Assembly (NCBI RefSeq): GCF_002934265.1
Contig: NZ_PTIX01000020.1
Location: 1 to 64,000 of the forward strand
Reading direction: 5' to 3'
Origin: Actinokineospora auranticolor
GTDB taxonomy: Bacteria; Actinomycetota; Actinomycetes; Mycobacteriales; Pseudonocardiaceae
Length of the DNA: 64,000 nt
In this document: positions 22,511 to 33,363 of the stretch, one piece after another
Position numbering within the stretch: the stretch's first letter is position 1
Layout: every line of letters begins with the position of its first letter
Notes under the pieces: model-generated
Database searches by the model: none
What the model saw: the letters and a program-made list of their open reading frames with translations, nothing else
Told to the model about the DNA's origin: nothing
Translations under genes and position numbers: made by a program

Positions 22511-23428
22511 CTAGGGTCGCCGCCGTGAATCCCTGGTGAGCACGTCGGCGCGCGCCCGCTCGACCACGCGCACCCGGTCGACCAGCAGGCCGAGCTCGTC
22601 GACGATCACCTGGGGCGCCTCCAGCGGCAGGAAGTGGCTGGTCGGCACCACCCGGGTGCGGGCTTGCGGCAACCCGGCCACCGCGGCGACCGCCCGCTTC
22701 GGGTCGGCGACCAGGTCGTAGCGCCCGGCCAGGACCGTCACCGGGCAGGTGACGCCGGTCAGGTCGGCCTCGGGCACGTCCGCCAGGGCCAGGGCGAGGG
22801 TGACGTACCAGCGCCAGTCGTGCGCCAGGAAGCGGCGCAGCGCCTTGGCCACGTCGTCCGGGTCGGCGCCCGGGAGCATGAACCCGCTGCGCTGGAGCAC
22901 GGCCGCGGTCAGCCGGGTCGCCGGGACGCGGTGCAGCACCGCGTCCACCAGCGGACCCGCCGCCCGCACCGCCCGCGCGCCGCCGATGGCCAGGTACCGG
23001 CGCACCGCCGCCGGGATGCCCAGCACCCCGAGCACGCCGCCGAACAGGTCACCCGGCACACCCGCGGCCAGCAGCAGACCGGACACCCGCTCCGGGTGCC
23101 GCAGCGCCAGCTCGGCGGCCACCATCACCCCGGCCGACCAGCCCACCACCACGCACCGGTCCACCCCGGCCGCCGCCAGCACAGCGAGCGCGTCGGACAC
23201 GTGGTCGTCGAGGGTGATGCGGGACGGGTCGTCGGGCCGCGCCGAGCCCATGGTGCCGCGGTGGTACCAGCTCAGCACCCGCACGCCGGACCCCGGCAGC
23301 AGCAGCGCGGGCCACGCCTCCGGGACCGTGCCCAGCCCCGGGCACAGCAGCACCGCCGGCCCGTCGGACTCGGTGTGCCAGCCGCGCAGCCGGGTGCCGT
23401 CCGCGCCGAGCAGGTCGTGTTCGCGCAT
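22511..23428 (-). CDS. Alpha/beta hydrolase
   Basis: A 305-residue alpha/beta hydrolase: LLCPGLGTVPEAW at the oxyanion hole, nucleophile elbow GWSAG, aspartate in AGRYDLVADP and histidine in TSHFLPLE. No signal peptide. It starts 11 bases upstream of the lipoprotein gene's start, so the two may be co-transcribed. It is divergent from the 2-hydroxyacid dehydrogenase with a 62-bp gap. The overall design resembles acyl esterases, but the substrate is unknown. Confidence 0.85.
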   Translation of the reverse strand: MREHDLLGADGTRLRGWHTESDGPAVLLCPGLGTVPEAWPALLLPGSGVRVLSWYHRGTMGSARPDDPSRITLDDHVSDALAVLAAAGVDRCVVVGWSAGVMVAAELALRHPERVSGLLLAAGVPGDLFGGVLGVLGIPAAVRRYLAIGGARAVRAAGPLVDAVLHRVPATRLTAAVLQRSGFMLPGADPDDVAKALRRFLAHDWRWYVTLALALADVPEADLTGVTCPVTVLAGRYDLVADPKRAVAAVAGLPQARTRVVPTSHFLPLEAPQVIVDELGLLVDRVRVVERARADVLTRDSRRRP

Positions 23429-23490
23429 CGCCGCCAGTGTGCCGCAGCCCGAGCCCGCGCGGGGGTGATCGGCATCAGTACGGTGGACGC

Positions 23491-24402
<912 letters not shown>

Positions 24403-24436
24403 CGGGGTTGACACCTCGCCTAGTGTGCGGGCCGTG

Positions 24437-25114
24437 AGTACCGAAGACGACCGCCCCCGACAGGCTGGCGGATACGCGGACAGCGGCTTCTACACGCCGT
24501 CGTCGGAGAGCAGCTCGGTCTCCGACTTCGGCAGCGGCACCACCGCCGCCCTCCCACGACCCGGTGACCCCATCTCCACCGACCTCGACGAGCCACGGCG
24601 GGAGGAGGTGCTGGACCCGACGCCGCACGCCTGGCACCTCGGGGCCGACCTCGGGCTGCTGGTGCTGCGGGTGACCGTGGGCGCGCTGTTCATCGGGCAC
24701 GGCCTGCAGAAGGTGTTCGGCCTGCTGGAGGGCCCCGGGATCGACGGGTTCGCGCAGGTGCTGACCCAGCTCGGGTTCCAGCAGGCGACCCTGCTGGCCT
24801 GGGTCACCGGGATCACCGAGCTGGTCGGCGGCGCGCTGCTGGTGCTGGGGCTGTTCACCCCGGCCGCGGCGGCCGCGGTGCTCGGCGTGATGGCGAACGC
24901 GATCTGGGTCCGGGTGAACATCGACCTGTTCGCGGGCAACGTCGAACTGGAGTCCGTCTACGCGGCGGCGGCGTTCCTGCTGCTGTTCGCGGGCGCGGGC
25001 AAGATCTCGCTGGACCGCAACTCGCCGTGGTTCCGCCGGGCGCCCGCGTTCGGCTTCATCTTCCTGATCCTGGCGGCGGGGCTGTCCGTGGTGACGCTGG
25101 TGGTGCTGCGCTAG
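24437..25114 (+). CDS. DoxX-family membrane protein
   Basis: A 225-residue protein with a polar N-terminal region of about 65 residues and four hydrophobic segments from about residue 72 (LLVLRVTVGALFIGHGLQKV ... LAWVTGITELVGGALLVLGL). The phrase GHGLQKVF is a DoxX hallmark. In M. tuberculosis the DoxX homologue Rv3005c occupies the same place beside lppZ and works with SodA in oxidative-stress defence. GTG 24437 follows TAGTGT by 11 bases; an alternative GTG at 24392 overlaps the preceding gene. Confidence 0.85.
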   Translation, partial: STEDDRPRQAGGYADSGFYTPSSESSSVSDFGSGTTAALPRPGDPISTDLDEPRREEVLDPTPHAWHLGADLGLLVLRVTVGALFIGHGLQKVFGLLEGPGIDGFAQVLTQLGFQQATLLAWVTGITELVGGALLVLGLFTPAAAAAVLGVMANAIWVRVNIDLFAGNVELESVYAAAAFLLLFAGAGKISLDRNSPWFRRAPAFGFIFLILAAGLSVVTLVVLR

Positions 25115-25129
25115 CCGGCTCGGGTGGCC

Positions 25130-25204
25130 ACCGGCCCCCGGTATCAATGCTACCGGCGGCCACCGACGGCTCCGGGCGTAGACGATCAAGGCTGTGGACA
25201 ACAC
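25130..25204 (-). repeat. Dispersed element C, copy 1-left (reverse)
   Basis: Read on the minus strand: TTGTCCACA (25193-25201), a CTTGATCGTC block, GTCGGTGGCCGCCGG, TAGCATTGATAC, then CGGGGGCCGG. It is the inverted partner of the copy at 25271-25349, with the GGGGGCC ends facing outward. Confidence 0.8.
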
Positions 25205-25270
25205 GCCCGGGGAGCGCGAACCCTTGCGCTGACAGCGAAAGACTCACTCGAACGAGAGCACGATCGGCCT

Positions 25271-25349
25271 GGTTGTCCACAGGGACAACGTTCCGGCCCC
25301 CGGATCTGTCGGTTCCCGCCGATAGCATTGATACCGGGGGCCGGAGGCA
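25271..25349 (+). repeat. Dispersed element C, copy 1-right (forward)
   Basis: TTGTCCACA at 25273-25281, CTGTCGGTTCCCGCCGATAG, CATTGATACCGGGGGCCGG and an RBS-like GGAGG at about 25342. Its CCGATAGCATTGATACCGGG core is the reverse complement of the left copy with one difference. The pair encloses about 65 bases. Confidence 0.8.
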
Positions 25350-25869
25350 TATCCGGGGCCGGTCGTGGGGAGTGAACGCGGCGGCGACCCGGCGCGTGAT
25401 GCGGGAGCACGTGCTCGAGGTGCCGGACTTGCGGGCCGTTTTCCTGGTGGTGCGTGCTGACTGCGGGGTGGACGCGCGCCCGGCGATGCGGGTGGACGCG
25501 CGTGGCGCGGTTGGCGGATCTGGCGCTCCGGTCGACGAGCCGGGGCGAGGTCACGCAGGCTGCTCTACGAGAGCAGCCAGGAGGGCGCCGTTCTGCGCAC
25601 GGCATCATCGCCGGTTCCGTCGGCCTTCGCTGTTCTTGGTTCTACGGCAAATGGGAACTCGCCGCCTCCAGGGGCGTGAGCCGGGCACGCGTCCGAGGGG
25701 CCGACCTGGTGATGGTCGGCGGATCGCCAGGCTGCGGAAGGCAAGGGTGCGAGGGCTCGTGTTCCGGCGTTCCGGGTGCGTGAGCCGGTTGGGATCGCTG
25801 CCCGAGGACGCGCGTGTTCGAGGCGGGTCGGGGGTCGGATTCGGCATCGGTTCCTGCTCGCGAACCGAA
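25350..25869. other. Gene-free interval before ilvD
   Basis: About 520 bases downstream of element C with no gene I can support. Frames are short or biased, and no motif is seen. It may be decayed coding sequence that once followed the element. Confidence 0.3.
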
Positions 25870-25903
25870 GCGGCCGGTCCGGACCCGAGTCCGAACCGGC
25901 CGC
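25870..25903 (-). terminator. ilvD terminator hairpin
   Basis: GCGGCCGGT (25870-25878) pairs with ACCGGCCGC (25895-25903), with further CGGA/TCCG pairing inside. It lies 23 bases beyond the ilvD stop on the minus strand. Confidence 0.7.
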
Positions 25904-25925
25904 GTCCGCGTCGGGTGCTCCGGGG

Positions 25926-27770
25926 CTAGCGCGACGGGTCGCGGACGGCTCCGGTCGAGGCGTCGGTCGCCATGCGGGCGTAGGCGCGGAGGGCGGCGGT
26001 GATCGGGCGGACGCGGTCCTTCGGCTGCCACGGCCGCTCGCTCGTGTCCATCTTCGCCCGCCGCTCGGCCAGGACCTCCGGGGCGACCAGCAGTTCGAGC
26101 GACCGCTGGTGCACGTCGATCCGGATCCGGTCGCCGTCCTCCACCAGGCCGATCGTGCCGCCGCCCGCCGCCTCCGGGGAGATGTGGCCGACGGACAGGC
26201 CCGAGGAGCCGCCCGAGAAGCGGCCGTCGGTGATGAGGGCGCACTTCTTGCCCAGGCCCGCGCCCTTCAGGAACGCCGTGGGGTGCAGCATCTCCTGCAT
26301 CCCCGGCCCGCCCGCCGGGCCCTCGTACCGGACGACCAGGACCTCGCCGGGCTGGATCTGCTTGCCCAGGATCACCGAGACGGCCTGCTCCTGGCTCTCC
26401 ACCACCCGCGCCGGGCCCTCGAAGACGAACAGGTCCTCGTCGATGCCCGCCGACTTGATGACGGCACCCGCCTCGGCCAGGTTGCCGTGCAGCACGGCCA
26501 GGCCGCCGTCGGCGGTGAAGGCGTGTTCGACGTCGTGGATGCAGCCCGCCGCGGCGTCGGTGTCGAGCGACGACCACCGGTTCGACGTGGAGAACGCCTG
26601 CGTGGTGCGGACACCGCCGGGGGCGGCGTGGAACAGCTCGACCGCCTCGGCCGTCGGCGCGGCGCCGCGGATGTCCCAGTCGGACAGCCACTGCGCCAGC
26701 GTCGGCGAGTGCACCGAGCGCACGTCCGTGTTCAGCAGCCCGCCGCGCCACAGCTCACCGAGGATGGCGGGGATACCGCCCGCCCGGTGCACGTCTTCCA
26801 TGTGGTAGTCGGAGTTCGGCGACACCTTCGACAGGCACGGCACGCGCCGGGAGATCGCGTCGATGTCGGCCAGGGTGAAGTCGATCTCACCCTCCTGGGC
26901 CGCCGCCAGGATGTGCAGGACGGTGTTCGTCGACCCGCCCATCGCCATGTCCAGCGCCATCGCGTTCTCGAAGGCGGCGCGGTCGGCGATGGTGCGCGGC
27001 AGGGCCGTCTCGTCGTCCTCGCCGTACCAGCGCTTGCACAACTCCACGACCGTGGTGCCCGCGCGGGTGAACAGGTCGCGCCGGGCCGCGTGCGTGGCCA
27101 GCGTCGACCCGTTGCCCGGCAGCGCCAGGCCGAGCGCCTCGGTGAGGCAGTTCATCGAGTTCGCGGTGAACATGCCCGAGCACGAGCCGCAGGTCGGGCA
27201 GGCGGAGCGCTCGACCTCGCCGAGCGCGCCCTCGTCCACCGACGAGTTCGCCGACGCGGAGATGGTGGTGATCAGGTCGCTGGACGGGTGGGCGACGCCG
27301 CCCACCACCACGGCCTTGCCCGCCTCCATCGGTCCACCCGAGACGAACACCACCGGGATGTTGATCCGCAGCGCGGCGTTGAGCATGCCCGGGGTGATCT
27401 TGTCGCAGTTGGAGATGCACACCAGCGCGTCCGCCTGGTGCGCGTTCACCATGTACTCCACGGAGTCCGCGATGATCTCCCGCGAGGGCAGCGAGTACAG
27501 CATCCCGCTGTGCCCCATGGCGATGCCGTCGTCGACGGCGATGGTGTGGAACTCCCGCGGCACGCCGCCCGCCGCGCGGATCGCCTCGGCCACGATGTCG
27601 CCGAGGTCGCGCAGGTGCACGTGCCCCGGCACGAACTGGGTGTACGAGTTGGCGATGGCCACGATGGGCTTGCCGAAGTCGCTGTCGGTCATCCCCGTGG
27701 CGCGCCACAGGGATCGGGCCCCGGCGGCGTTGCGGCCGTGGGTGGTGGTGCGGGAGCGCAGCGCTGGCAC
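25926..27770 (-). CDS. ilvD: Dihydroxy-acid dehydratase
   Basis: A 614-residue enzyme of valine, isoleucine and pantothenate synthesis that dehydrates dihydroxy-acids to 2-keto acids. The iron-sulfur cysteines of the family are seen in [10 protein letters not shown] and [19 protein letters not shown], and the start [20 protein letters not shown] is typical. Length fits the E. coli-type enzyme. It is transcribed opposite to ilvBNC, unlike the clustered order of some actinobacteria, and needs its own promoter in the 78-bp gap to the PH-domain gene. Confidence 0.96.
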   Translation of the reverse strand: MPALRSRTTTHGRNAAGARSLWRATGMTDSDFGKPIVAIANSYTQFVPGHVHLRDLGDIVAEAIRAAGGVPREFHTIAVDDGIAMGHSGMLYSLPSREIIADSVEYMVNAHQADALVCISNCDKITPGMLNAALRINIPVVFVSGGPMEAGKAVVVGGVAHPSSDLITTISASANSSVDEGALGEVERSACPTCGSCSGMFTANSMNCLTEALGLALPGNGSTLATHAARRDLFTRAGTTVVELCKRWYGEDDETALPRTIADRAAFENAMALDMAMGGSTNTVLHILAAAQEGEIDFTLADIDAISRRVPCLSKVSPNSDYHMEDVHRAGGIPAILGELWRGGLLNTDVRSVHSPTLAQWLSDWDIRGAAPTAEAVELFHAAPGGVRTTQAFSTSNRWSSLDTDAAAGCIHDVEHAFTADGGLAVLHGNLAEAGAVIKSAGIDEDLFVFEGPARVVESQEQAVSVILGKQIQPGEVLVVRYEGPAGGPGMQEMLHPTAFLKGAGLGKKCALITDGRFSGGSSGLSVGHISPEAAGGGTIGLVEDGDRIRIDVHQRSLELLVAPEVLAERRAKMDTSERPWQPKDRVRPITAALRAYARMATDASTGAVRDPSR

Positions 27771-27848
27771 GGCTCCTCCAAAGTCGATCTCGGTTCGGGT
27801 GACGCGGCACCTGGTGGGGGCCTGGGGGAGGGAGCGGTGCCGTCCAGG

Positions 27849-28319
27849 TTACTCCGCTGCCCGCGACCCGGTCTCCGGGTTGTCCACAGCGTCGGGTGCC
27901 ACGTCCTCTGGGGTGTCCTCCGCCTCGGGCGCGACCGTGGGGTCCGCCAACCGACCGCCGCTCACGAGGGAGAGCGCGGGCAGGTGGCGTACTCGCACGG
28001 ACGGCAGCGCGACCTCGCGCTCGTCGTCGAGCACCGCGCGCACCGCGCCCTTGCCGGTCAGCCGCAGGCCCTTGAGCGAGTCCCAGGCCAGCTTCCGCGA
28101 GCCCACGACCTGCCGGACCGTCAGCCCCTCCGCGTCGGCGACCGTGCGGACGCGTAACACCCAGGCGATCGCCGCGATGGGGATCACGTAGACCACGGCG
28201 AGACCGGGCGCGCCGAACGCGACCGGGGTGGCGCAGATCGCGAACAGCAGCGCCGCCAGCACGGTGATGGTCGGTATGCGGAACACGAGGCGGGACGGCA
28301 CCGTTGGCTGCTCGGACAC
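27849..28319 (-). CDS. PH-domain membrane protein (Cfp6-like)
   Basis: A 156-residue protein with two adjacent hydrophobic segments near the N-terminus (ITVLAALLFAICATPVAFG and GLAVVYVIPIAAIAWVL), then a bacterial PH-type domain (VADAEGLTVRQVVGSRKLAW) and an acidic, proline-containing tail. M. tuberculosis cfp6 (Rv3004) occupies the same site, opposite to ilvB. The GTG at 28319 is preferred over the ATG at 28334. Function unknown in the family. Confidence 0.75.
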   Translation of the reverse strand: MSEQPTVPSRLVFRIPTITVLAALLFAICATPVAFGAPGLAVVYVIPIAAIAWVLRVRTVADAEGLTVRQVVGSRKLAWDSLKGLRLTGKGAVRAVLDDEREVALPSVRVRHLPALSLVSGGRLADPTVAPEAEDTPEDVAPDAVDNPETGSRAAE

Positions 28320-28414
28320 CCCTAGATGGTGCACCCACCGGGTTCGACGACCTCGTCCGGGGCGCCCGGGCGGGGGACGTGGCGTCCACCATCCGGGAGC
28401 GCTGTCCCGCAGAG

Positions 28415-28443
28415 TTGACGCTCTACCCCGAACGCACTAACGT
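28415..28443 (+). promoter_or_regulatory. ilvBNC promoter
   Basis: TTGACG (28415-28420), a spacer of exactly 17 bases, and TAACGT (28438-28443): close to the sigma-70/HrdB consensus. Transcription should start at about 28450, which is the leader-peptide GTG itself. Confidence 0.75.
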
Positions 28444-28450
28444 CTGGGGG

Positions 28451-28498
28451 GTGCCCGCTCAGTCCATTCTCGTACTTCCGCCGCGCGTTCGACGCTGA
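28451..28498 (+). CDS. ilvL: ilvB leader peptide (attenuator peptide)
   Basis: A GTG-started 15-codon frame encoding [15 protein letters not shown] and then TGA. Six of the 15 residues are Ile, Leu or Val, with Ile-Leu-Val-Leu in a row, the sign of a ribosome-mediated attenuator for branched-chain amino acids. The start falls at the predicted transcription start, so translation would be leaderless. The last codons form the 5' arm of the hairpin at 28482-28528. The symbol is used by analogy with other attenuated ilv operons. Confidence 0.75.
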   Translation: MPAQSILVLPPRVRR

Positions 28499-28528
28499 CG
28501 GAAGAACCCGCCCCGCGTCGAACGCGCG
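28482..28528 (+). promoter_or_regulatory. ilvB attenuator: pause/anti-antiterminator hairpin
   Basis: A perfect 14-bp stem: CGCGCGTTCGACGC (28482-28495) with GCGTCGAACGCGCG (28515-28528). The 5' arm covers the end of the leader peptide, including its last codons. A ribosome stalled at the Ile-Leu-Val codons would leave this arm free or covered and so decide whether the terminator that follows can form. Confidence 0.7.
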
Positions 28529-28529
28529 A

Positions 28530-28567
28530 CCCTCGTGCGACCTGTAGAGGTCGACGGGGGCTTTTTT
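28530..28567 (+). terminator. ilvB attenuator terminator
   Basis: CCCTCGT-G-CGACCT, loop GTAG, AGGTCG-ACGGGGG, followed by C and six T (28562-28567). The stem pairs fully with one U-G and a one-base bulge. It lies between the leader peptide and ilvB, so it is a conditional, not an operon-end, terminator. Confidence 0.85.
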
Positions 28568-28653
28568 GTGTCCAGGCCCGTATTCGCACCACCGACAGTC
28601 CGACTTCCGACACTCCCGAAACCCGAACACCTCCGAGCCACGAGGCAGAACCG

Positions 28654-30498
28654 ATGACCAGCGCAACATCGCGGCCCACCCCGGCCGCAGCGAACCCGGG
28701 GACGGCGGCCGCCACCGCGCAGCCTGCCCGGCCCAAGCCTGCGCCGCCGTCCGGAACACCCGTCCGGGTGACTGGCGCGCAGTCGCTCGTCAGGTCGCTC
28801 GAGGCGGTGGGCGTCGAGATCGTCTTCGGCATCCCGGGCGGCACCATCCTGCCCGCCTACGACCCGCTGCTGGACTCCACCAAGGTCCGCCACGTGCTGG
28901 TCCGCCACGAGCAGGGCGCGGGCCACGCGGCCACCGGCTACGCGCAGGCCACCGGCAAGGTCGGCGTGTGCATGGCCACCTCGGGCCCCGGTGCGACGAA
29001 CCTGGTCACCCCGCTGGCCGACGCGAACATGGACTCCGTGCCGATCGTGGCCATCACCGGCCAGCAGACCCGCGCGCTGATCGGCACCGACGCCTTCCAG
29101 GAAGCCGACATCTGCGGCATCACGCTGCCGGTCACCAAGCACAACTTCCTGGTCACCGACCCGGCCGACATCCCGCGCACGATCGCCGAGGCGTTCCACC
29201 TCGCGAAGACCGGTCGCCCCGGCCCGGTCCTGGTCGACATCCCCAAGGACGTGCTGCAGGAGCAGACCTCCTTCACCTGGCCGCCGGAGCTGCGGCTGCC
29301 CGGCTACCGGCCGACCACCCGCCCGCACGGCAAGCAGGTGCGCGAGGCGGCCAAGCTGATCTGCGCGGCCAAGCGCCCGGTGCTCTACGTCGGCGGCGGC
29401 GTGATCAAGGCCGACGCGGCGGCCGAGCTGCTCGAACTGGCCGAGCTGACCGGCATCCCGGTCGTCACCACGCTGATGGCCCGCGGCGCGTTCCCGGACT
29501 CGCACAAGCAGCACCTCGGCATGCCCGGCATGCACGGCACCGTGCCCGCCGTCGGCGCGATGCAGCGCTCGGACCTGCTGGTCGCCCTCGGCGCCCGGTT
29601 CGACGACCGGGTCACCGGCGTGCTGAACAGCTTCGCCCCCGACGCCGCGGTCGTGCACGCCGACATCGACCCCGCCGAGATCTCCAAGAACCGCCGCGCG
29701 GACGTGCCGATCGTGGGCGACTGCAAGGAGATCCTGGTCGAGCTGATCGGCGCGGTGAAGGCCGAGCGGGCCAACGGCACCGCCGACCTCGCGCCGTGGT
29801 GGACGACGCTGGACTCCTGGCGCACCACGTTCCCGCTGGGCTACGAGTGGCCCGACGACGGCACGCTGTCGCCGCAGTACGTCATCGAGCGCATCGGCCG
29901 CATCGCGGGCCCCGAGTCGATCTACACCGCGGGCGTCGGCCAGCACCAGATGTGGGCCGCGCAGCACATCCGCTACGAGAACCCGCGCACCTGGCTCAAC
30001 TCCGGCGGCCTCGGCACCATGGGCTACGCGGTCCCCGCGGCCATGGGCGCCAAGTTCGGCATGCCCGGCACCACGGTGTGGGCCATCGACGGCGACGGCT
30101 GCTTCCAGATGACCAACCAGGAACTGGCCACCTGCGCCATCGAGGGCGCGCCGATCAAGGTCGCGGTCATCAACAACGGCAACCTCGGCATGGTCCGGCA
30201 GTGGCAGAACCTGTTCTACAGCGAGCGCTACTCGCAGACCGACCTCGGCACGCACAAGCACCGCATCCCGGACTTCACCCTGCTGGCCGAGGCCCTGGGC
30301 TGCGCCGGGCTGCGCTGCGAGACCAGGGAGGACGTCGACTCGGTGATCCACCGGGCGATGGCCATCAACGACCGCCCGGTCGTGGTGGACTTCGTGGTCG
30401 GCAAGGACGCCCAGGTGTGGCCGATGGTCGCCGCGGGCACCGGCAACGACGAGATCATGGCCGCGCGCGGCATCCGGCCGCTGTTCGACGAAGACTGA
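28654..30498 (+). CDS. ilvB: Acetolactate synthase large subunit
   Basis: A 614-residue thiamine-diphosphate enzyme that makes acetolactate or acetohydroxybutyrate. The catalytic glutamate is E86 in [15 protein letters not shown], and the ThDP/Mg motif is [11 protein letters not shown] through INNGN. A Pro/Ala-rich N-terminal extension of about 35 residues precedes the conserved domain, as in other actinobacteria. It is the first gene of ilvB-ilvN-ilvC, controlled by the attenuator upstream. RBS is weak (GAGG). Confidence 0.97.
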   Translation: MTSATSRPTPAAANPGTAAATAQPARPKPAPPSGTPVRVTGAQSLVRSLEAVGVEIVFGIPGGTILPAYDPLLDSTKVRHVLVRHEQGAGHAATGYAQATGKVGVCMATSGPGATNLVTPLADANMDSVPIVAITGQQTRALIGTDAFQEADICGITLPVTKHNFLVTDPADIPRTIAEAFHLAKTGRPGPVLVDIPKDVLQEQTSFTWPPELRLPGYRPTTRPHGKQVREAAKLICAAKRPVLYVGGGVIKADAAAELLELAELTGIPVVTTLMARGAFPDSHKQHLGMPGMHGTVPAVGAMQRSDLLVALGARFDDRVTGVLNSFAPDAAVVHADIDPAEISKNRRADVPIVGDCKEILVELIGAVKAERANGTADLAPWWTTLDSWRTTFPLGYEWPDDGTLSPQYVIERIGRIAGPESIYTAGVGQHQMWAAQHIRYENPRTWLNSGGLGTMGYAVPAAMGAKFGMPGTTVWAIDGDGCFQMTNQELATCAIEGAPIKVAVINNGNLGMVRQWQNLFYSERYSQTDLGTHKHRIPDFTLLAEALGCAGLRCETREDVDSVIHRAMAINDRPVVVDFVVGKDAQVWPMVAAGTGNDEIMAARGIRPLFDED

Positions 30499-30516
30499 CG
30501 CGGCGGGGAAGGGATC

Positions 30517-31023
30517 ATGAGCACCCACACCTTGAGCGTGCTGGTGGAGAACAAGCCCGGCGTGCTCGCCCGGGTCGCGGGCCTGTTCTCCCGGCGCGGG
30601 TTCAACATCGAGTCGCTGGCGGTCGGGGCCACCGAGCACCCGGACGTGTCCCGGATGACCATCGTGGTCGCCGTCGAGGACCTGCCGCTGGAGCAGGTCA
30701 CCAAGCAGCTCAACAAGCTGATCAACGTGATCAAGATCGTGGAGCTGGAGCCGTCCGCCGCGGTGCAGCGGGAACTGCTGCTGGTCAAGGTCCGCGCCGA
30801 CGCCACCGTGCGCAGCCAGGTCCTGGAGACCGTGCAGCTGTTCCGCGCCAAGGTGGTCGACGTCTCCCCGGAGGCGCTGACCATCGAGGCCACGGGCACC
30901 GCCGACAAGATAGAGGCGCTGCTGCGCATGCTCGAGCCCTACGGGGTCCGGGAGATGGTGCAGTCCGGCATGGTCGCGATCGGTCGCGGCCCCCGCTCCA
31001 TCACCGCAACCGCGGTCCGCTAG
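30517..31023 (+). CDS. ilvN: Acetolactate synthase small (regulatory) subunit
   Basis: A 168-residue regulatory subunit that binds valine and stimulates IlvB. The N-terminal ACT domain reads LSVLVENKPGVLARVAGLFS-RRGFNIESLAVG, and the C-terminal ALS-SS domain follows (about 85-160). It starts 18 bases after ilvB with GGGGAAGGG as RBS. Confidence 0.96.
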   Translation: MSTHTLSVLVENKPGVLARVAGLFSRRGFNIESLAVGATEHPDVSRMTIVVAVEDLPLEQVTKQLNKLINVIKIVELEPSAAVQRELLLVKVRADATVRSQVLETVQLFRAKVVDVSPEALTIEATGTADKIEALLRMLEPYGVREMVQSGMVAIGRGPRSITATAVR

Positions 31024-31042
31024 ATAGTCACCAGAAAGGTAG

Positions 31043-32065
<1,023 letters not shown>

Positions 32066-32080
32066 TCTTCGGTTGTCGCT

Positions 32081-32116
32081 GGGGGAGGGGTCCGCGCACT
32101 GGGCCCCTCCCCCTTC
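32081..32116 (+). terminator. ilvC terminator
   Basis: GGGGGAGGGG (32081-32090) pairs perfectly with CCCCTCCCCC (32104-32113), with a 13-base loop and a short TTC tract. It ends the ilvBNC operon. Confidence 0.85.
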
Positions 32117-32143
32117 TTGTTTGCCGGTCCGCAACTCACCGCG

Positions 32144-32232
32144 GAGTTGTCCACAGGCTTGATCGTCTTCGGCCGAACTCGTCGGTTCCGGCCGGTGGAA
32201 TTCGATTCCGGGGGCCGGAGGCGAACCCGCGC
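32144..32232 (+). repeat. Dispersed element C, copy 2
   Basis: TTGTCCACA (32147-32155), GGCTTGATCGTC, an ACTCGTCGGTTCCGGCCGG block, GTGGAATTCGATTCCGGGGG and CCGGAGGC with an RBS-like GGAGG at its end. It sits between the ilvC terminator and a convergent gene, with no gene of its own. Confidence 0.78.
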
Positions 32233-32243
32233 CCGCCCGCGCG

Positions 32244-32960
32244 TCAGAAATCCGGGTCGCAGCGCAGGGTGATGAGGGCGGCGGGTGCCAGGTCCGGGGC
32301 GAAGGAATAGCCGGGGAAACCGCCCCAGCGGACCGATTCCCGCAGGTATTCCACGAGGGTGATGCCCGGCCTGCCCGCCACACCCGCCAGCACCGGGTCC
32401 GCGACCGACGACGGCAGCGCGATGTCGTGGGTGGCGCCGCTGGTGTTCGCCTTGTGGTACTCGTCCGGGGCCAGGGCGAAGGCGAACTCCGGTTCGTGGC
32501 CGTAGTCCTGCCACTCGCTGTGCAGGGCGTAGGCGTTGCCCAGGCACAGCGGGTCGGGGTACTCGGGGCTGGGCGGTTCGCCGTGGGGCGCGGGCTCCTG
32601 GTGGTAGGTCAGCAGCAGGGCCTCGCAGTCGCCCGCGAACCAGACGTGGCCGACGCGGCGGAAGCAGGCCTCCAGGGCGTACGGCAGGCCGCCGACCTTC
32701 TCCGCCAGCGACTCGGCCATCGCGCGGTCGCCGTCGGTGGGCGGTAGGTGGGGGTCCACCTGGCGGTCGGAGCAGGTCCACCCCAGCTCGGGCAGCGCCG
32801 CGGCGATGCGGGCCACGTGCTGGCCGACGCGCAGCATGGTCTCGTCGGCGACGGCCGCGACGTCCTCGGCGAGGTCGTCGGGGACGGGGCCCAGGGCGCG
32901 CAGGTCGTCCCAGACCTCGCCGCGTTCGCCGCGCAGGTAGCGGCGGAAATACGAGGTCAC
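32244..32960 (-). CDS. Uncharacterised protein
   Basis: A 238-residue soluble protein starting VTSYFRRYLRGERGEVW. No membrane segment or catalytic motif is visible. It is rich in Ala, Asp, Pro and His and has conserved-looking phrases (GHVWFAGDCEALLLTYHQEP, CLGNAYALHSEWQDYG). GTG 32960 is chosen because TAGCCT lies just upstream, suggesting a leaderless message; a GTG at 32978 is an alternative. It converges on the ilv operon. Function unknown. Confidence 0.7.
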   Translation of the reverse strand: MTSYFRRYLRGERGEVWDDLRALGPVPDDLAEDVAAVADETMLRVGQHVARIAAALPELGWTCSDRQVDPHLPPTDGDRAMAESLAEKVGGLPYALEACFRRVGHVWFAGDCEALLLTYHQEPAPHGEPPSPEYPDPLCLGNAYALHSEWQDYGHEPEFAFALAPDEYHKANTSGATHDIALPSSVADPVLAGVAGRPGITLVEYLRESVRWGGFPGYSFAPDLAPAALITLRCDPDF

Positions 32961-33087
32961 GGCGCTCAGGCTACTCACCGCGACCAACCGGCGGCGGTAA
33001 AGACACGGTGCGTGCGTGGCGGGCTGGCGCACTGCGGTATACCTGATCCCCGGCACCACCCCGATCAAGTCCCAGCGAGGAGACGTG

Positions 33088-33363
33088 ATGGCGAGCGCCC
33101 CCATCTACGATGACAAGGCCGAGGTCCGCGGCCAGTTGGACCTGTCCAAGGCGGAGTGGCAGCGCGCCGCCGAGCCGGACGCCGACCCGGACGGCGAGTA
33201 CGTGGAGATCGCGTTCGTTCCCCACAACGACGGGAAGACCTACATCGCGATGCGGAACTCGAAGTACACCGGACCGGAGGACACCGTGCTGGTCTTCACC
33301 GAATCGGAGTGGGACGCCTTCGTGGAGGGCGCCAAGGCCGGGGAGTTCGACGAGCCGTGGTGA
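33088..33363 (+). CDS. DUF397-domain protein
   Basis: A 91-residue protein matching the DUF397 pattern: EYVEIAF, MRNSKYTGPEDTVLVFTESE, then WDAFVEGAKAGEFD. DUF397 proteins are small actinobacterial proteins, often paired with XRE-type regulators; none is present here. ATG 33088 has GAGGAGA upstream. Its stop codon overlaps the GTG of the large repetitive gene by 4 bases, so the two proteins are translationally coupled. Confidence 0.8.
   Translation: MASAPIYDDKAEVRGQLDLSKAEWQRAAEPDADPDGEYVEIAFVPHNDGKTYIAMRNSKYTGPEDTVLVFTESEWDAFVEGAKAGEFDEPW

Noticed and set aside
24408..24425. A TTGACA...TAGTGT promoter for doxX
   Set aside because: The two hexamers are only about 7 bases apart, too close for one promoter; at most TAGTGT acts alone as a -10.
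25776..28157. A 793-codon open frame on the plus strand
   Set aside because: It is antisense to ilvD, whose iron-sulfur and catalytic motifs are complete.
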